From a virus, in IMG/VR virus record IMGVR_UViG_3300031565_011744, positions 1 through 20,164 of that record: a stretch of DNA of 20,164 nt. One strand, written 5' to 3'. Both the position numbers and the translations under genes were made by a program. Of this stretch, positions 1 through 7,375 are shown piece by piece (positions within the stretch are counted from its first letter, which is position 1; the number at the start of each line of letters is the position of its first letter). Under the pieces are notes generated by a model. That model searched no databases. It was not told where the DNA came from and saw only the letters and a program-made list of their open reading frames with translations.

Positions 1-436
1 CTGACCCATTTACCCAAATCCTGACGTCACGTTCTTGGTTTGGAATGACGACTGAGACGCCGCCTGAATACGTTCCGAGGAGGCGGCCCAGATCGTCGGA
101 CTCAGACGGGGTATAGGCTTCCAATCCATTTGCCCCGAATTGCACACGCTGGCCTTCATCCCCCACCAGTTCGGTCGGGCGCCCATTGGCGTCGGTTATC
201 AGAATTCCCTTGGCGGTCAGGTCGGCGATCTTAGCCAGGGTGATGATTGCGTTTTTGATCTGGCTCGCGGCATTAAGCGCCGCTGCCTTGAGCACGCCCT
301 CTGGGGTCAGTGACAGGGACAGCTGAACGTCGAGCGCATTGACCGCATCCTGAATTTTAGTCAGGTTGAGATCATGCTCACTTGTATTGATCGATGAACC
401 TTTTTCGGTCCGTGTAAGTAGGTCGATTAAAGACAT
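1..436 (-). CDS. Tail fibre/appendage protein, 3' end cut by window edge
   Basis: The ATG at 436-434 shares its A with the TAA stop of the preceding gene (TAATG), and the frame stays open for 145 codons to the window edge, so the C-terminus is missing. Residues 12-35 align without gaps to residues 11-34 of the neighbouring fibre-like protein (shared GS, D, N, T and VNAL), a motif typical of the N-termini of phage tail appendage proteins. Residues 62-78 (NAIITLAKIADLTAKGI) also match residues 183-199 of the neighbour. I infer a virion appendage or fibre that may attach through the same N-terminal element. The start is chosen because of the overlap; no Shine-Dalgarno sequence is visible, so translation probably depends on coupling. 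Confidence 0.6.
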   Translation of the reverse strand, partial: MSLIDLLTRTEKGSSINTSEHDLNLTKIQDAVNALDVQLSLSLTPEGVLKAAALNAASQIKNAIITLAKIADLTAKGILITDANGRPTELVGDEGQRVQFGANGLEAYTPSESDDLGRLLGTYSGGVSVVIPNQERDVRIWVNGS

Positions 437-1872
437 TAGGAAGAGGTCCAGTTAAGGGATTGCACTTCGAGTTCGTAATACACGTCGAGGGTTCGCGCCG
501 CCTTCTGGCGTAAGACGGTATAGAAGATTTTCGTAACCGCGTCCTCGCCGTTCTGATCGAGCGTTATGTCGATCTCATCATTGGGATTGTCGATTACGAG
601 AGATTTGACCGTCGTCGGTACGCCCACACCTTGGACGCTGATGTTTGCCTGAACAATGTCGGTTGAGTTGAGGACAACGCCCGGGACGATCGCATCAAGG
701 GGAGCGGCGCCGCCACCCCAGGTATGAATCCCTGAAGCAATGATCTCGATTGGGGTGATGAGCGCCGGATCACTGATCATTCCAGTTGCGCCGCAGGGAG
801 CCACATAGAATTCGACGTAATCGGTTTCAACCAAACCTGAGATCACGACATACTTGCTTGAAATACGCGAGTTACCGTCATCGGGTCCATTGTTCCAGGA
901 AGCCAAGGGCGTTACTGTGGCGCTACCGCTTATCCGGGCATAAACGGTAATCGGGCCGGAGTAGCCGATAATTCTGGCCTCAATTGAAAAGAGTGCCCAC
1001 CCGGTCGGTCCTACTGGGTTGCGAACATGGATGGTTGGGGCCTCGGTTGCGTGTCCCTGACCATACATGATCAGCGGTTCATGCTCATCAAAGCCGAACG
1101 CCGTGATCGGATAGGCGGCGACAGAACCATTGAAGTCCCACGTCGCTACCGGAGATGCGTGCAGCAGAGGGGTCTTGGTCGCCGCGCTGATCGCGGTGAA
1201 GTAACGAGTCGGGAAGGTTGCGTCGTAAAGCCTCGCATTGGCCTCCAGGTTGACCGCCTCCATATTACCCGCGTTTATCTTGTCCGCGTTCAGCGAGATG
1301 ATCTTGGCTGACGAGATGATCGCATCGGCAATGTTTGCGGTATTGGCGATGACCAGATTGGCTCCGATATGGGAGGCAACGATGGCTCCGGCCCTGATCT
1401 GGCCGGCAACCAGAGTTCCGGTGATAGTTTCGGCGTCGGTATCCTGCGTCCATGCCGTGCCGGTTGAGCGATAGATGGCCCCGCCCGGCGACTTGAGAGT
1501 GGCAAAGGTTCCGGCCGGATAAGCTGCATCCGGCAGAGCCGGAAGCGACGCGAAGTCATCGAACACATAGACCGGCGCGATCCCCGTGCCAAAGTCAGCG
1601 GCCTGAAGGACGCGGGTTATGTCATCCCAGCTCGACCCGTTCCACCTCTGGATGAAGTTATTGTCGCCGGGCTTTGTCCAGATTGCCCCCAAGGGAATCG
1701 TCCCGGTGGGAGTAGTGTCCTGCCGGTAACTGGTCATCGAGGTGGTCGCCAGTGCCGCTGCCAACGCGATCAAGGCATTTACCTCGGACTCCATGTCCGT
1801 CATGTTCTGGTCATTCTGCTCTGCTGAGAGCGCGGAGCCGTAGACCAGGCGTTTGGTAAGTGCGAGTGTCAT
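436..1872 (-). CDS. Tail fibre / receptor-contact protein
   Basis: A 478-aa protein with the modular layout of phage fibres. Residues 11-34 carry an N-terminal motif shared with the next gene. Residues 56-83 resemble the short G-x-IW...W-x-G-x-x-W repeat found in many tail fibres, and a related one lies at 120-141. Residues 150-203 are a run of isoleucine/alanine repeats (GQIRAGAIVASHIGANL, then AIISSAKIISLNADKINAG) like those near the C-terminus of lambda J-type tail proteins and in fibres, where they form trimeric stalks. The rest is beta-rich and probably the receptor-facing part. A Shine-Dalgarno AAGGA sits 8 nt before the ATG, inside the end of the 51-aa gene upstream. Fibre is the best guess; a tail-spike hub is the alternative. 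Confidence 0.65.
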   Translation of the reverse strand: MTLALTKRLVYGSALSAEQNDQNMTDMESEVNALIALAAALATTSMTSYRQDTTPTGTIPLGAIWTKPGDNNFIQRWNGSSWDDITRVLQAADFGTGIAPVYVFDDFASLPALPDAAYPAGTFATLKSPGGAIYRSTGTAWTQDTDAETITGTLVAGQIRAGAIVASHIGANLVIANTANIADAIISSAKIISLNADKINAGNMEAVNLEANARLYDATFPTRYFTAISAATKTPLLHASPVATWDFNGSVAAYPITAFGFDEHEPLIMYGQGHATEAPTIHVRNPVGPTGWALFSIEARIIGYSGPITVYARISGSATVTPLASWNNGPDDGNSRISSKYVVISGLVETDYVEFYVAPCGATGMISDPALITPIEIIASGIHTWGGGAAPLDAIVPGVVLNSTDIVQANISVQGVGVPTTVKSLVIDNPNDEIDITLDQNGEDAVTKIFYTVLRQKAARTLDVYYELEVQSLNWTSS

Positions 1873-2028
1873 CTAATTTTCCTTACGTTGAAGGCTTACT
1901 CTTACCTCATTCCACCATGTTTTGAGGGATTGATACAAGATGGCCGCATCCGGATTGAACTCGGGCAGATCCGGCAGATTGAGTTTTGTGACTTGCGCCA
2001 CCTTGAGGGGTTTGTTTTCCAGGCTCAT
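1873..2028 (-). CDS. Small hypothetical protein (51 aa) in tail operon
   Basis: A 51-aa frame starts at ATG 2028-2026, which overlaps the TGA of the upstream large gene in an ATGA arrangement, and ends with TAG at 1875-1873, directly next to the ATG of the fibre gene. It begins MSLENKPLKVAQ and ends in a basic aromatic stretch (LKTWWNEVRVSLQRKEN). It fills exactly what would otherwise be a 150-bp gap in a fully coupled operon, and its last codons hold the Shine-Dalgarno sequence of the next gene; these facts support it as a real gene. No family is recognised. Its place between nozzle and fibre suggests a small tail component or assembly factor, which is inference only. Confidence 0.6.
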   Translation of the reverse strand: MSLENKPLKVAQVTKLNLPDLPEFNPDAAILYQSLKTWWNEVRVSLQRKEN

Positions 2029-4004
2029 AACTTTGCAACAGCCCTTTCGGCGGTACGGCTGACCTCCCAGGTATGGCCCGCAACCTTGTGTCCGGCTCCG
2101 GTGGCAAGCAGGATGAGTTTGAAATAGTGGTTGATGAAGTGAACAGGGATCATCCTGTCTTCAGCCCGGTTAATCGTGGCTTCCATCAGGTTGAGGCCGC
2201 CGGAATACACATCTGTTTCATACACATCATCGACATAGACCTTGAATGGGGTGAGGACATTGGTCGGGTCGTCGCTTCCCATCAGGATAACCTGAAGACC
2301 GGTGGCCAGATTCTGGGTGGCCAGATGGATTAAGACGGAACGCAGATGCGACGGGTCGAACATATCGCCGAACGAACCCCATCCGGTTTCAAGAAAGGCG
2401 ACATAATTAGCCCCCGATCGAGTGAATACCTCGGTGACATTGCCAAGTTGCGGTGAGACAATCGTGGACAGGCCGTACTGCTTGATCCCGTCATCCTTGG
2501 GGACGAGAACAAACCAGTTATGGTCCGGGCCGGGGGTTGCGCCTGCCTCCGGCCTTGGTTCCGTTCCTCCACACATCAGCCAGAGATCAACCTCAGATGC
2601 CGTCCCGAACAGAATATCCTGAGCAATCACCCGCTCCGGACGGGCAAACCAGATTTCCTGAGTCAGCTGGTTGTGGGCCATGAAGACGTCCTCCTGGTCG
2701 AGATCAGTCAGTCCGGTGAAGAACCGTGATTCAAGCGGCATCAGCATCTCGATCGGCCGGGCTGTCTCTGTCGTCAGATCCCATGAATAGAATCCGTCGC
2801 GGCCCGCATACTCAATGGCGTTGCCCTTCGGAATGGTCAGCGTCCAGCGCCAGTAGATCGAATCCTGTGGACCGGTCCCCCGCTGGGCAACGCGCCAGGT
2901 GAATGGATTATCCGGCAAACCGGTTCCTGTCCCGATCAAAAAGCCGCCTTCCTTGATGACGACCAATTCCTTCTGCAGGGCGATTCCCCGGATGATCCGG
3001 TCGCCCTTGTCCTGCAGGAGGTAGGATCCGGGTTGCGGAGCCAGCTCGCTGGCGTCGGCAAAAAAGACCGGGGCATCGGTGACGGCGGCAACCGCTGCCT
3101 GAAACACGGTGAACTTCTTGGGGGTATCGACGGTTCGAATCGTCGCCTCCAGAAATCCGCCCGAAACTCCGGCGCCCTGAATCAGGACGACATCGAGGGG
3201 TTTGAGCGTGCGGGTCGCATACTTGAGCGTCACCGTCCTTCCGCCTTCGGTCATCGATCCGGAAAGAACCGCGCCCCAACGCCGCGGTTCACCGATACCA
3301 CAGTAGAGCATTTTGAATTGGGTCCGCGTCACCCAGGCCGGATTGGTCACGACGTCATAGGGGTAGGCGTCGGAGAGGACTTGATCGAGATAGGGTTCCT
3401 TCAGCTCGGAAATATCAAATAAGCAGAGGATGCCGGAGATTTCCGCGATCGTCTCGACCGCCGCGATCCCTTGTTCGCGCAGCTCGTAGATTGGTTTTAC
3501 CTCATACTCCTCAACCCGGTAGGTCATCGGCAAATCCACCCCATTATTGAGCACAAGGTAGCCGTTGATATTCAGCCCCTCCCATCGGTGGCCCAGAGGG
3601 CTGAAGCCGCTTCCAACCTCAAGCCATTCACCCTGTTCATCGGCGTAGATCCCGGCGTCATAAATGCCCGGTTCGTAGATCGCCCCGTTGGACAGAGCGA
3701 AATACCTCAGCACCCGTGTCGGCGTGCAGGCGATAAAGGCTCTCTGGCCATTTGGCCGGCGAGCGGTAAAGGTGGCTGTGACCTGTTCGCCGTAGAGCGT
3801 GCCCGGATTGGGTTGGCTCCCCTCGTCAATATCCATGTTCGGCCGGAAATTCACATGGCCCTCGCGCACCTTCTCCTTGTCCAGATCCCGCCGCCAGTTG
3901 ATCTTCGAGACGTAATTGGGCAGATTGGATACCTCGTGGGAAAGGTCCGGCGCCAAACGCCCCCCGTCTGTCGGCCGTATCGTCCTGGGTTCGAAGCGCC
4001 TCAT
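2025..4004 (-). CDS. Beta-propeller tail nozzle / tail tubular protein B-like
   Basis: A 659-aa protein. From about residue 75 to 460 it shows repeated beta-propeller-like segments common in short-tail nozzle proteins: residues 139-163 (RWEGLNINGYLVLNNGVDLP, then MTYR), residues 238-245 (GEPRRWGA), residues 342-374 (a self-contained block with a GTGTG turn and FTWRVAQRGTG), and residues 396-410 (NAIEYAGRDGFYSWD). Established knowledge: T7 gp12 and P22 gp10-type proteins close the portal channel and carry propellers. Gene order (after portal, scaffold, capsid and adaptor, before fibres) fits. The start ATG overlaps the previous stop (TGATG). The exact family is not proven; another beta-rich tail protein is possible. 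Confidence 0.55.
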   Translation of the reverse strand: MRRFEPRTIRPTDGGRLAPDLSHEVSNLPNYVSKINWRRDLDKEKVREGHVNFRPNMDIDEGSQPNPGTLYGEQVTATFTARRPNGQRAFIACTPTRVLRYFALSNGAIYEPGIYDAGIYADEQGEWLEVGSGFSPLGHRWEGLNINGYLVLNNGVDLPMTYRVEEYEVKPIYELREQGIAAVETIAEISGILCLFDISELKEPYLDQVLSDAYPYDVVTNPAWVTRTQFKMLYCGIGEPRRWGAVLSGSMTEGGRTVTLKYATRTLKPLDVVLIQGAGVSGGFLEATIRTVDTPKKFTVFQAAVAAVTDAPVFFADASELAPQPGSYLLQDKGDRIIRGIALQKELVVIKEGGFLIGTGTGLPDNPFTWRVAQRGTGPQDSIYWRWTLTIPKGNAIEYAGRDGFYSWDLTTETARPIEMLMPLESRFFTGLTDLDQEDVFMAHNQLTQEIWFARPERVIAQDILFGTASEVDLWLMCGGTEPRPEAGATPGPDHNWFVLVPKDDGIKQYGLSTIVSPQLGNVTEVFTRSGANYVAFLETGWGSFGDMFDPSHLRSVLIHLATQNLATGLQVILMGSDDPTNVLTPFKVYVDDVYETDVYSGGLNLMEATINRAEDRMIPVHFINHYFKLILLATGAGHKVAGHTWEVSRTAERAVAKL

Positions 4005-4912
4005 CAGAGCAGCGGGTCTCCGTCGATGTCATAATAGGCCACCGAATAGGCCTTCAGGTGAAGCTCGGCCTCGGGATGCCCCAGCCGGGCCACGAAATAA
4101 TTGGGCCAGTTAAACGTCGTCAGGTCCGGCCGCCACTGGCTGACCTCATCGCCCAGGAAAATGGTGAAAGCCAACCGGGGAGCCGTATCAAAGACGTCAA
4201 TCAGGCTGCCTTCCGCCAACCCGGAATGATCCCAGTGATGGCGGAAGACGATCTTCTTATCAAGCTCGTTGGCCGAAAATTCCCAGCCAATCGTAACCGT
4301 GTTCCCGAAGGTCGATCCCATCGGCAGGTATTTCAGATAGGCGTAGGTATCCTCCAGAAAATAGTCACTGCCGAACATCCCTGAACTCCGGTCGTTGCCA
4401 TCCGTGAGCGACGCCCCGTTCTTGAAATAGCTGTTTAGAAGATAGGTGCCAGCATAGCCTGCAAACATGCCGATATATTCGGAGCCCGCACCCCAGTCGC
4501 CCCCGCCATAGGCCGCCAGGTTTGTAGCCAGCTGGCGGTCAAAATACTGGATGTTTCTGGACTGGTTACTGGCATAATAACTGTTGCCGGTGATGACGCC
4601 GATAAAGGCGGCAAAGGTTTCATCCTCCGTGGCGCCATGCAATACGGCGGATGTAGTATCCTCGTTTTTCTGATACGGCACCTGGTTGAGCCAGGACAAA
4701 CCGTAGGCATTGGCACTGTAATATTCCTCCGGGACGTAGGTGTAGTAGGCGGTGGTCCCGTTCGCGATACCCTCGACCCACATACGGAAGGCGATCCGCA
4801 TCTTGCGCGTGCCCGGGGGGGCCGCGGCCGGCAGCGTCTGGATCCCGTAGTTGTAGCCAAAGCCCTCTCCGGCGAGGACCAGTCCATTCAATGCAGTTGC
4901 CGTTGCGCTCAT
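4004..4912 (-). CDS. Unknown tyrosine-rich structural protein
   Basis: A 302-aa protein of no family I recognise. It is very rich in Tyr, Trp and Gly, for example YYTYVPEEYYSANAYG (residues about 56-71) and the stretch around YGGGDWGAGSEYIGMF in the middle, and it has few cysteines and no membrane segment or signal peptide. The composition suits a beta-sandwich, lectin-like or virion surface protein. It lies between the adaptor-side genes and the nozzle gene, coupled on both sides by one-base stop/start overlaps (TAATG upstream, TGATG downstream), so it is almost certainly made with the tail proteins. A decoration or tail-attached protein is inferred. No catalytic motif is visible. Confidence 0.6.
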   Translation of the reverse strand: MSATATALNGLVLAGEGFGYNYGIQTLPAAAPPGTRKMRIAFRMWVEGIANGTTAYYTYVPEEYYSANAYGLSWLNQVPYQKNEDTTSAVLHGATEDETFAAFIGVITGNSYYASNQSRNIQYFDRQLATNLAAYGGGDWGAGSEYIGMFAGYAGTYLLNSYFKNGASLTDGNDRSSGMFGSDYFLEDTYAYLKYLPMGSTFGNTVTIGWEFSANELDKKIVFRHHWDHSGLAEGSLIDVFDTAPRLAFTIFLGDEVSQWRPDLTTFNWPNYFVARLGHPEAELHLKAYSVAYYDIDGDPLL

Positions 4913-5544
4913 TAAGTTACCGGGTCGATGTTAAATTCCAGAGTCCAGCTGCCGATCACGGCAGGCGTGTTTGAAACAAAGCGATACAGGTAGGTGCCGG
5001 GCGTGAAGTTCTCCATCACGGCAGGGGTGGTTCCGGTGGGGTTGAACCTCACCGTCTCGACCAGATCCCAGTCATCGATGACAGACTGGGTGTTGGACAC
5101 GAAGCGGTAGAGGTAGTCGCCCGTGTAAAAGTCCGCCATCACCCCATCGGCGCTCAGGTCGAACTGGAAGCTCCCGTCATAGAGCGTCCACAGGCCCACG
5201 GAATCGTCGTAGAACACTGTCCAGTTATCCATGTCCGCCGGGGTATTCGAGACAAAACGGAACAGATAGTCCTCGACAAAAAAGTCTTCCATCACCGCAT
5301 CAAAAAACATCATCTTCTGGCAGAAGAAAGACGCAGGTGCCATGGAGGTTTCAATCATCCGTGGGTTCGGCGCCGCGAGGATGATACGGGTGGGCGCCGG
5401 AGCCGCTGTGACCAGAACTGGTTCGGGGCTCGGAAGCGTCGGAGCTTCCGGTACTGACGCGGACGGTACGCCCGGAGCGACCGGCGTGGTCGAATCAGGG
5501 GCTCGGGGTGGACAAGGTTCTGGAGGGCAGAGGATGCTCATCAT
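4912..5544 (-). CDS. Structural protein with three RFVSNT repeats and Pro-rich N-terminus
   Basis: A 210-aa protein if started at the ATG 5544-5542, which overlaps the upstream TGA (TGATG); a second ATG follows immediately and a TTG at 5547 is also open. Residues 5-65 are Pro/Ala/Ser-rich and probably disordered. The C-terminal 130 residues contain three copies of a 25-residue unit, at about 84-108, 135-159 and 176-200, with the pattern VM-x-[DN]-F...YL-[FY]-RFVSNT...W. The unit resembles no domain I know. The protein probably forms small beta modules on a virion appendage. It sits between the adaptor candidate and the Tyr-rich protein, with coupled overlaps at both ends. Function unknown. 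Confidence 0.6.
   Translation of the reverse strand: MMSILCPPEPCPPRAPDSTTPVAPGVPSASVPEAPTLPSPEPVLVTAAPAPTRIILAAPNPRMIETSMAPASFFCQKMMFFDAVMEDFFVEDYLFRFVSNTPADMDNWTVFYDDSVGLWTLYDGSFQFDLSADGVMADFYTGDYLYRFVSNTQSVIDDWDLVETVRFNPTGTTPAVMENFTPGTYLYRFVSNTPAVIGSWTLEFNIDPVT
4945..5295 (-). repeat. Three coding repeats of a 25-aa unit
   Basis: Copies at 5295-5221, 5142-5068 and 5019-4945 (minus strand) each encode VM-x-[DN]-F-x4-YL-[FY]-RFVSNT-x4-x-x-x-W. The DNA has diverged at synonymous sites: the RFVSNT codons are CGT TTT GTC TCG AAT ACC, CGC TTC GTG TCC AAC ACC and CGC TTT GTT TCA AAC ACG. This shows old duplication with selection on the protein rather than recent DNA duplication. Confidence 0.85.
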
Positions 5545-6701
5545 CAAGCTACGGCGGTCAACCTTTCCCTTTGTTCAGCGTAGAGACGACGCTTGTGTTT
5601 GCGGTATTCCGCCTCATAGCCGGCCGTGGCCGACGCGCTTTCTTTGTGGGGCGGCTTCATGGACAGCTGCCAGTTGACGAACGCGGCAGCCGTACGGGCT
5701 TCCGGCTCATCCAAAGTGGTCGCATCCCCGTCGCTGTAACTCAACCTGATCCCGTCCCACTTCAGGCCGATCTTCGTCTTGGTGTCTTCGAGCTGAGGAG
5801 TCACATAGACCAAGCCTCCGGCCGGTTCCTTGGCAAACAACGGCTCACAGGTATCCGACAAAATCATCCGTGAATGGGCGTCTTCGAACGGGATGAAGTT
5901 CAAGTCACAGCGCCCGCACTCCTCGGCCTCATCGTCATAGTAAATCAGCCATGCCTTGCGAATCGTCGCGGCGTCGGGAAGATATAAGCGGTTCGCGTAG
6001 CCGTCCAGCGCCACATCTCCATACTCGTAAATCGTCTCCTGTCCGGTCCGGTAGAGCGGCATCGAGGTTTGCAGATCTATGACCGCGAGACGGATCAGCT
6101 CGTCGACCATTACCTTGAGAGATTCGATGTCCTTGATGGCCTGAAGGGTCAGGCCGTCCACGTAGGGGCCGAGTGCCTCGACTTCCTCCTGGGCCAACTT
6201 GACCGCCTCCGCGATCAGGACATTGGTATTGGTCCTGACGGCATCGACGGGAATCCATTTCTTGACGTCGGCCAGCAGGGTTGCCTCATCGAGCGTGGTA
6301 TTGAAACCCAGAAGGCGCATTCGGCGGACATTGGCGCTGAGGGTGAAGCTGTCATATAACGGGATATCGTGCTCCAATTCCCGCGCCAGGTAGGCTTTCA
6401 CGAAATCCACCGCGTAGCGCACAACCGCAGCATCGGTGCGAGGCCCCTCGGCCAGTCGGGTTTTCACCGCCGTCTGAATAACTCCGTCAGCCGCCGAATG
6501 GTTGTAACCTGCCAACATTCGGCGGGCGCCCATGTAAAGGCGTTCATGCTCCTTGGCTCCGGCCAAGTCTCCCCCTAGCTCGCGCCTTGCCGCGCCCAAT
6601 ACCCACTGGGACGCGGCCTCTATGTAAATTTCATCACCCGCGTCGGTTCCAGAAAGAAGCTGGCGAGTGAGGCTTTTGAACGCTGCCCATGTAAGTGCCA
6701 T
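5544..6701 (-). CDS. Head-tail adaptor / tail tubular protein A-like (candidate)
   Basis: A 385-aa, largely helical protein. The C-terminal part (about residues 185-380) has the layout of podovirus adaptor proteins: helices, a strand-rich middle (ATIRKAWLIYYDDEAE, then the stretch to GGLVYVTPQ and KWDGIRLSY), and a closing helix pair ending GYEAEYRKHKRRLYAEQRER. The N-terminal helices at 24-65 (AASQWVLGAARREL, then LYMGARRMLAGY) look like a second element of the same sort. Established knowledge: T7 gp11-type adaptors sit under the portal and hold the nozzle. Its position after the capsid and before the propeller protein fits this. The start ATG overlaps the upstream TGA. It is longer than usual for gp11-type proteins (about 200 aa), so the call is tentative. 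Confidence 0.45.
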   Translation of the reverse strand: MALTWAAFKSLTRQLLSGTDAGDEIYIEAASQWVLGAARRELGGDLAGAKEHERLYMGARRMLAGYNHSAADGVIQTAVKTRLAEGPRTDAAVVRYAVDFVKAYLARELEHDIPLYDSFTLSANVRRMRLLGFNTTLDEATLLADVKKWIPVDAVRTNTNVLIAEAVKLAQEEVEALGPYVDGLTLQAIKDIESLKVMVDELIRLAVIDLQTSMPLYRTGQETIYEYGDVALDGYANRLYLPDAATIRKAWLIYYDDEAEECGRCDLNFIPFEDAHSRMILSDTCEPLFAKEPAGGLVYVTPQLEDTKTKIGLKWDGIRLSYSDGDATTLDEPEARTAAAFVNWQLSMKPPHKESASATAGYEAEYRKHKRRLYAEQRERLTAVA

Positions 6702-7255
6702 CAGGTTTGTCGATTACGTCGGCGAGGGGGAGGCTGCTTGGCCGGCCTCTTGGCTGTAACTTCGTCGTCCTGAATAACCCCAAGGTCGAGTGCATCATCG
6801 GCTGCAGGGAGTTGTTCCTCCTCCTTGGGGAGGGCAGGCGATTCTCTCACCACCCCCTGCTTCTTGGCGACGACCGAAGCGACGGGATCAAGATGGGCGC
6901 TGACGCCGGCCGGGATCGGCGGGCTACTTTCGACCGCAGCATTTGGGGACGTTTCCGGAGATAGTTTTAGATACCCGCGACTCGAGACGGGTAATGGACT
7001 GTAAGGAACGGTCGAGTTCTTTTTTTTTAGGCACTCCTCGTACTCTTCCTGCTCAATCTCCATCGCGTAGCGTGGCACTGCGAATTCGAGGAAGCGGTCC
7101 AATCGCTCGCCTTCCAGGGCCATCACCCCCTTGACCGTGCCGGCGACCTTGCCGACAACCTCCCAGCGGAATTTCTCATCGGCGATCCGGATCGGATAGC
7201 TGGCGTTCTCAGTGTAGAAATAGCGCATCAGCCCCTGGGCGACTATATTTTCCAT
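6701..7255 (-). CDS. Small capsid-proximal protein with nine-A tract
   Basis: A 184-aa protein starting at ATG 7255, the first gene after the capsid terminator. Residues 10-77 look like a compact fold (MRYFYTENASYPIRIADEKF, then to EIEQEEYEECLKKK), a layout I associate with small proteins found beside capsid genes in many phages. From residue 78 on the sequence becomes Pro/Ala/Glu-rich and ends in a basic tail (RPAKQPPPRRRNRQT), so it is probably disordered. The KKK is encoded in a run of nine A residues that could shift the frame. The stop overlaps the start of the adaptor gene (TGATG), which supports the full-length frame. The start has only a weak Shine-Dalgarno (GAGA). No function can be assigned. 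Confidence 0.6.
   Translation of the reverse strand: MENIVAQGLMRYFYTENASYPIRIADEKFRWEVVGKVAGTVKGVMALEGERLDRFLEFAVPRYAMEIEQEEYEECLKKKNSTVPYSPLPVSSRGYLKLSPETSPNAAVESSPPIPAGVSAHLDPVASVVAKKQGVVRESPALPKEEEQLPAADDALDLGVIQDDEVTAKRPAKQPPPRRRNRQT
7020..7028 (-). other. A9 slippery homopolymer inside coding sequence
   Basis: The minus strand reads CTAAAAAAAAAGAAC, nine consecutive A at codons for LKKK-N. Slippage adding one A would switch to a frame reading KKKELDRSLQSITRLE and on to a stop at 6926-6924, giving a shorter product. Such runs are known sites of transcriptional slippage or ribosomal frameshifting, but they can also be assembly errors. Confidence 0.5.
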
Positions 7256-7264
7256 GAGTTTCTC

Positions 7265-7291
7265 GTTATCGCCCTTTGGCGCTTACGTCAA
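7265..7291 (-). promoter_or_regulatory. Possible promoter for the post-capsid operon
   Basis: On the minus strand TTGACG (7291-7286) is followed after 15 nt by GATAAC (7270-7265). The spacing is shorter than the usual 17 and the start of transcription would fall almost at the ATG at 7255. A promoter is expected here because a terminator lies just upstream, but this exact site is weak. Confidence 0.3.
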
Positions 7292-7314
7292 CAATCTTGA
7301 GCGAGCTCCTATCC

Positions 7315-7339
7315 AAAAAAAGAGGGGCTCGAAAGCCCC
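7315..7339 (-). terminator. Intrinsic terminator after the capsid gene
   Basis: Minus-strand transcript: AGGGGGGCT region forms the stem GGGGCT / AGCCCC around a TTCG loop (7339-7334 paired with 7329-7324), followed by seven T after CTC (7321-7315). It lies 37 nt beyond the capsid stop, so it should end the capsid transcript. The reverse strand lacks a comparable T run. Confidence 0.85.
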
Positions 7340-7375
7340 CCTTTCCGATTCACTAACCCAGTAACAACCAATTCT

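Noticed and set aside
7315-7344. Possible bidirectional terminator serving the plus strand
   Set aside because: No plus-strand gene ends nearby and only three T follow the stem on that strand.
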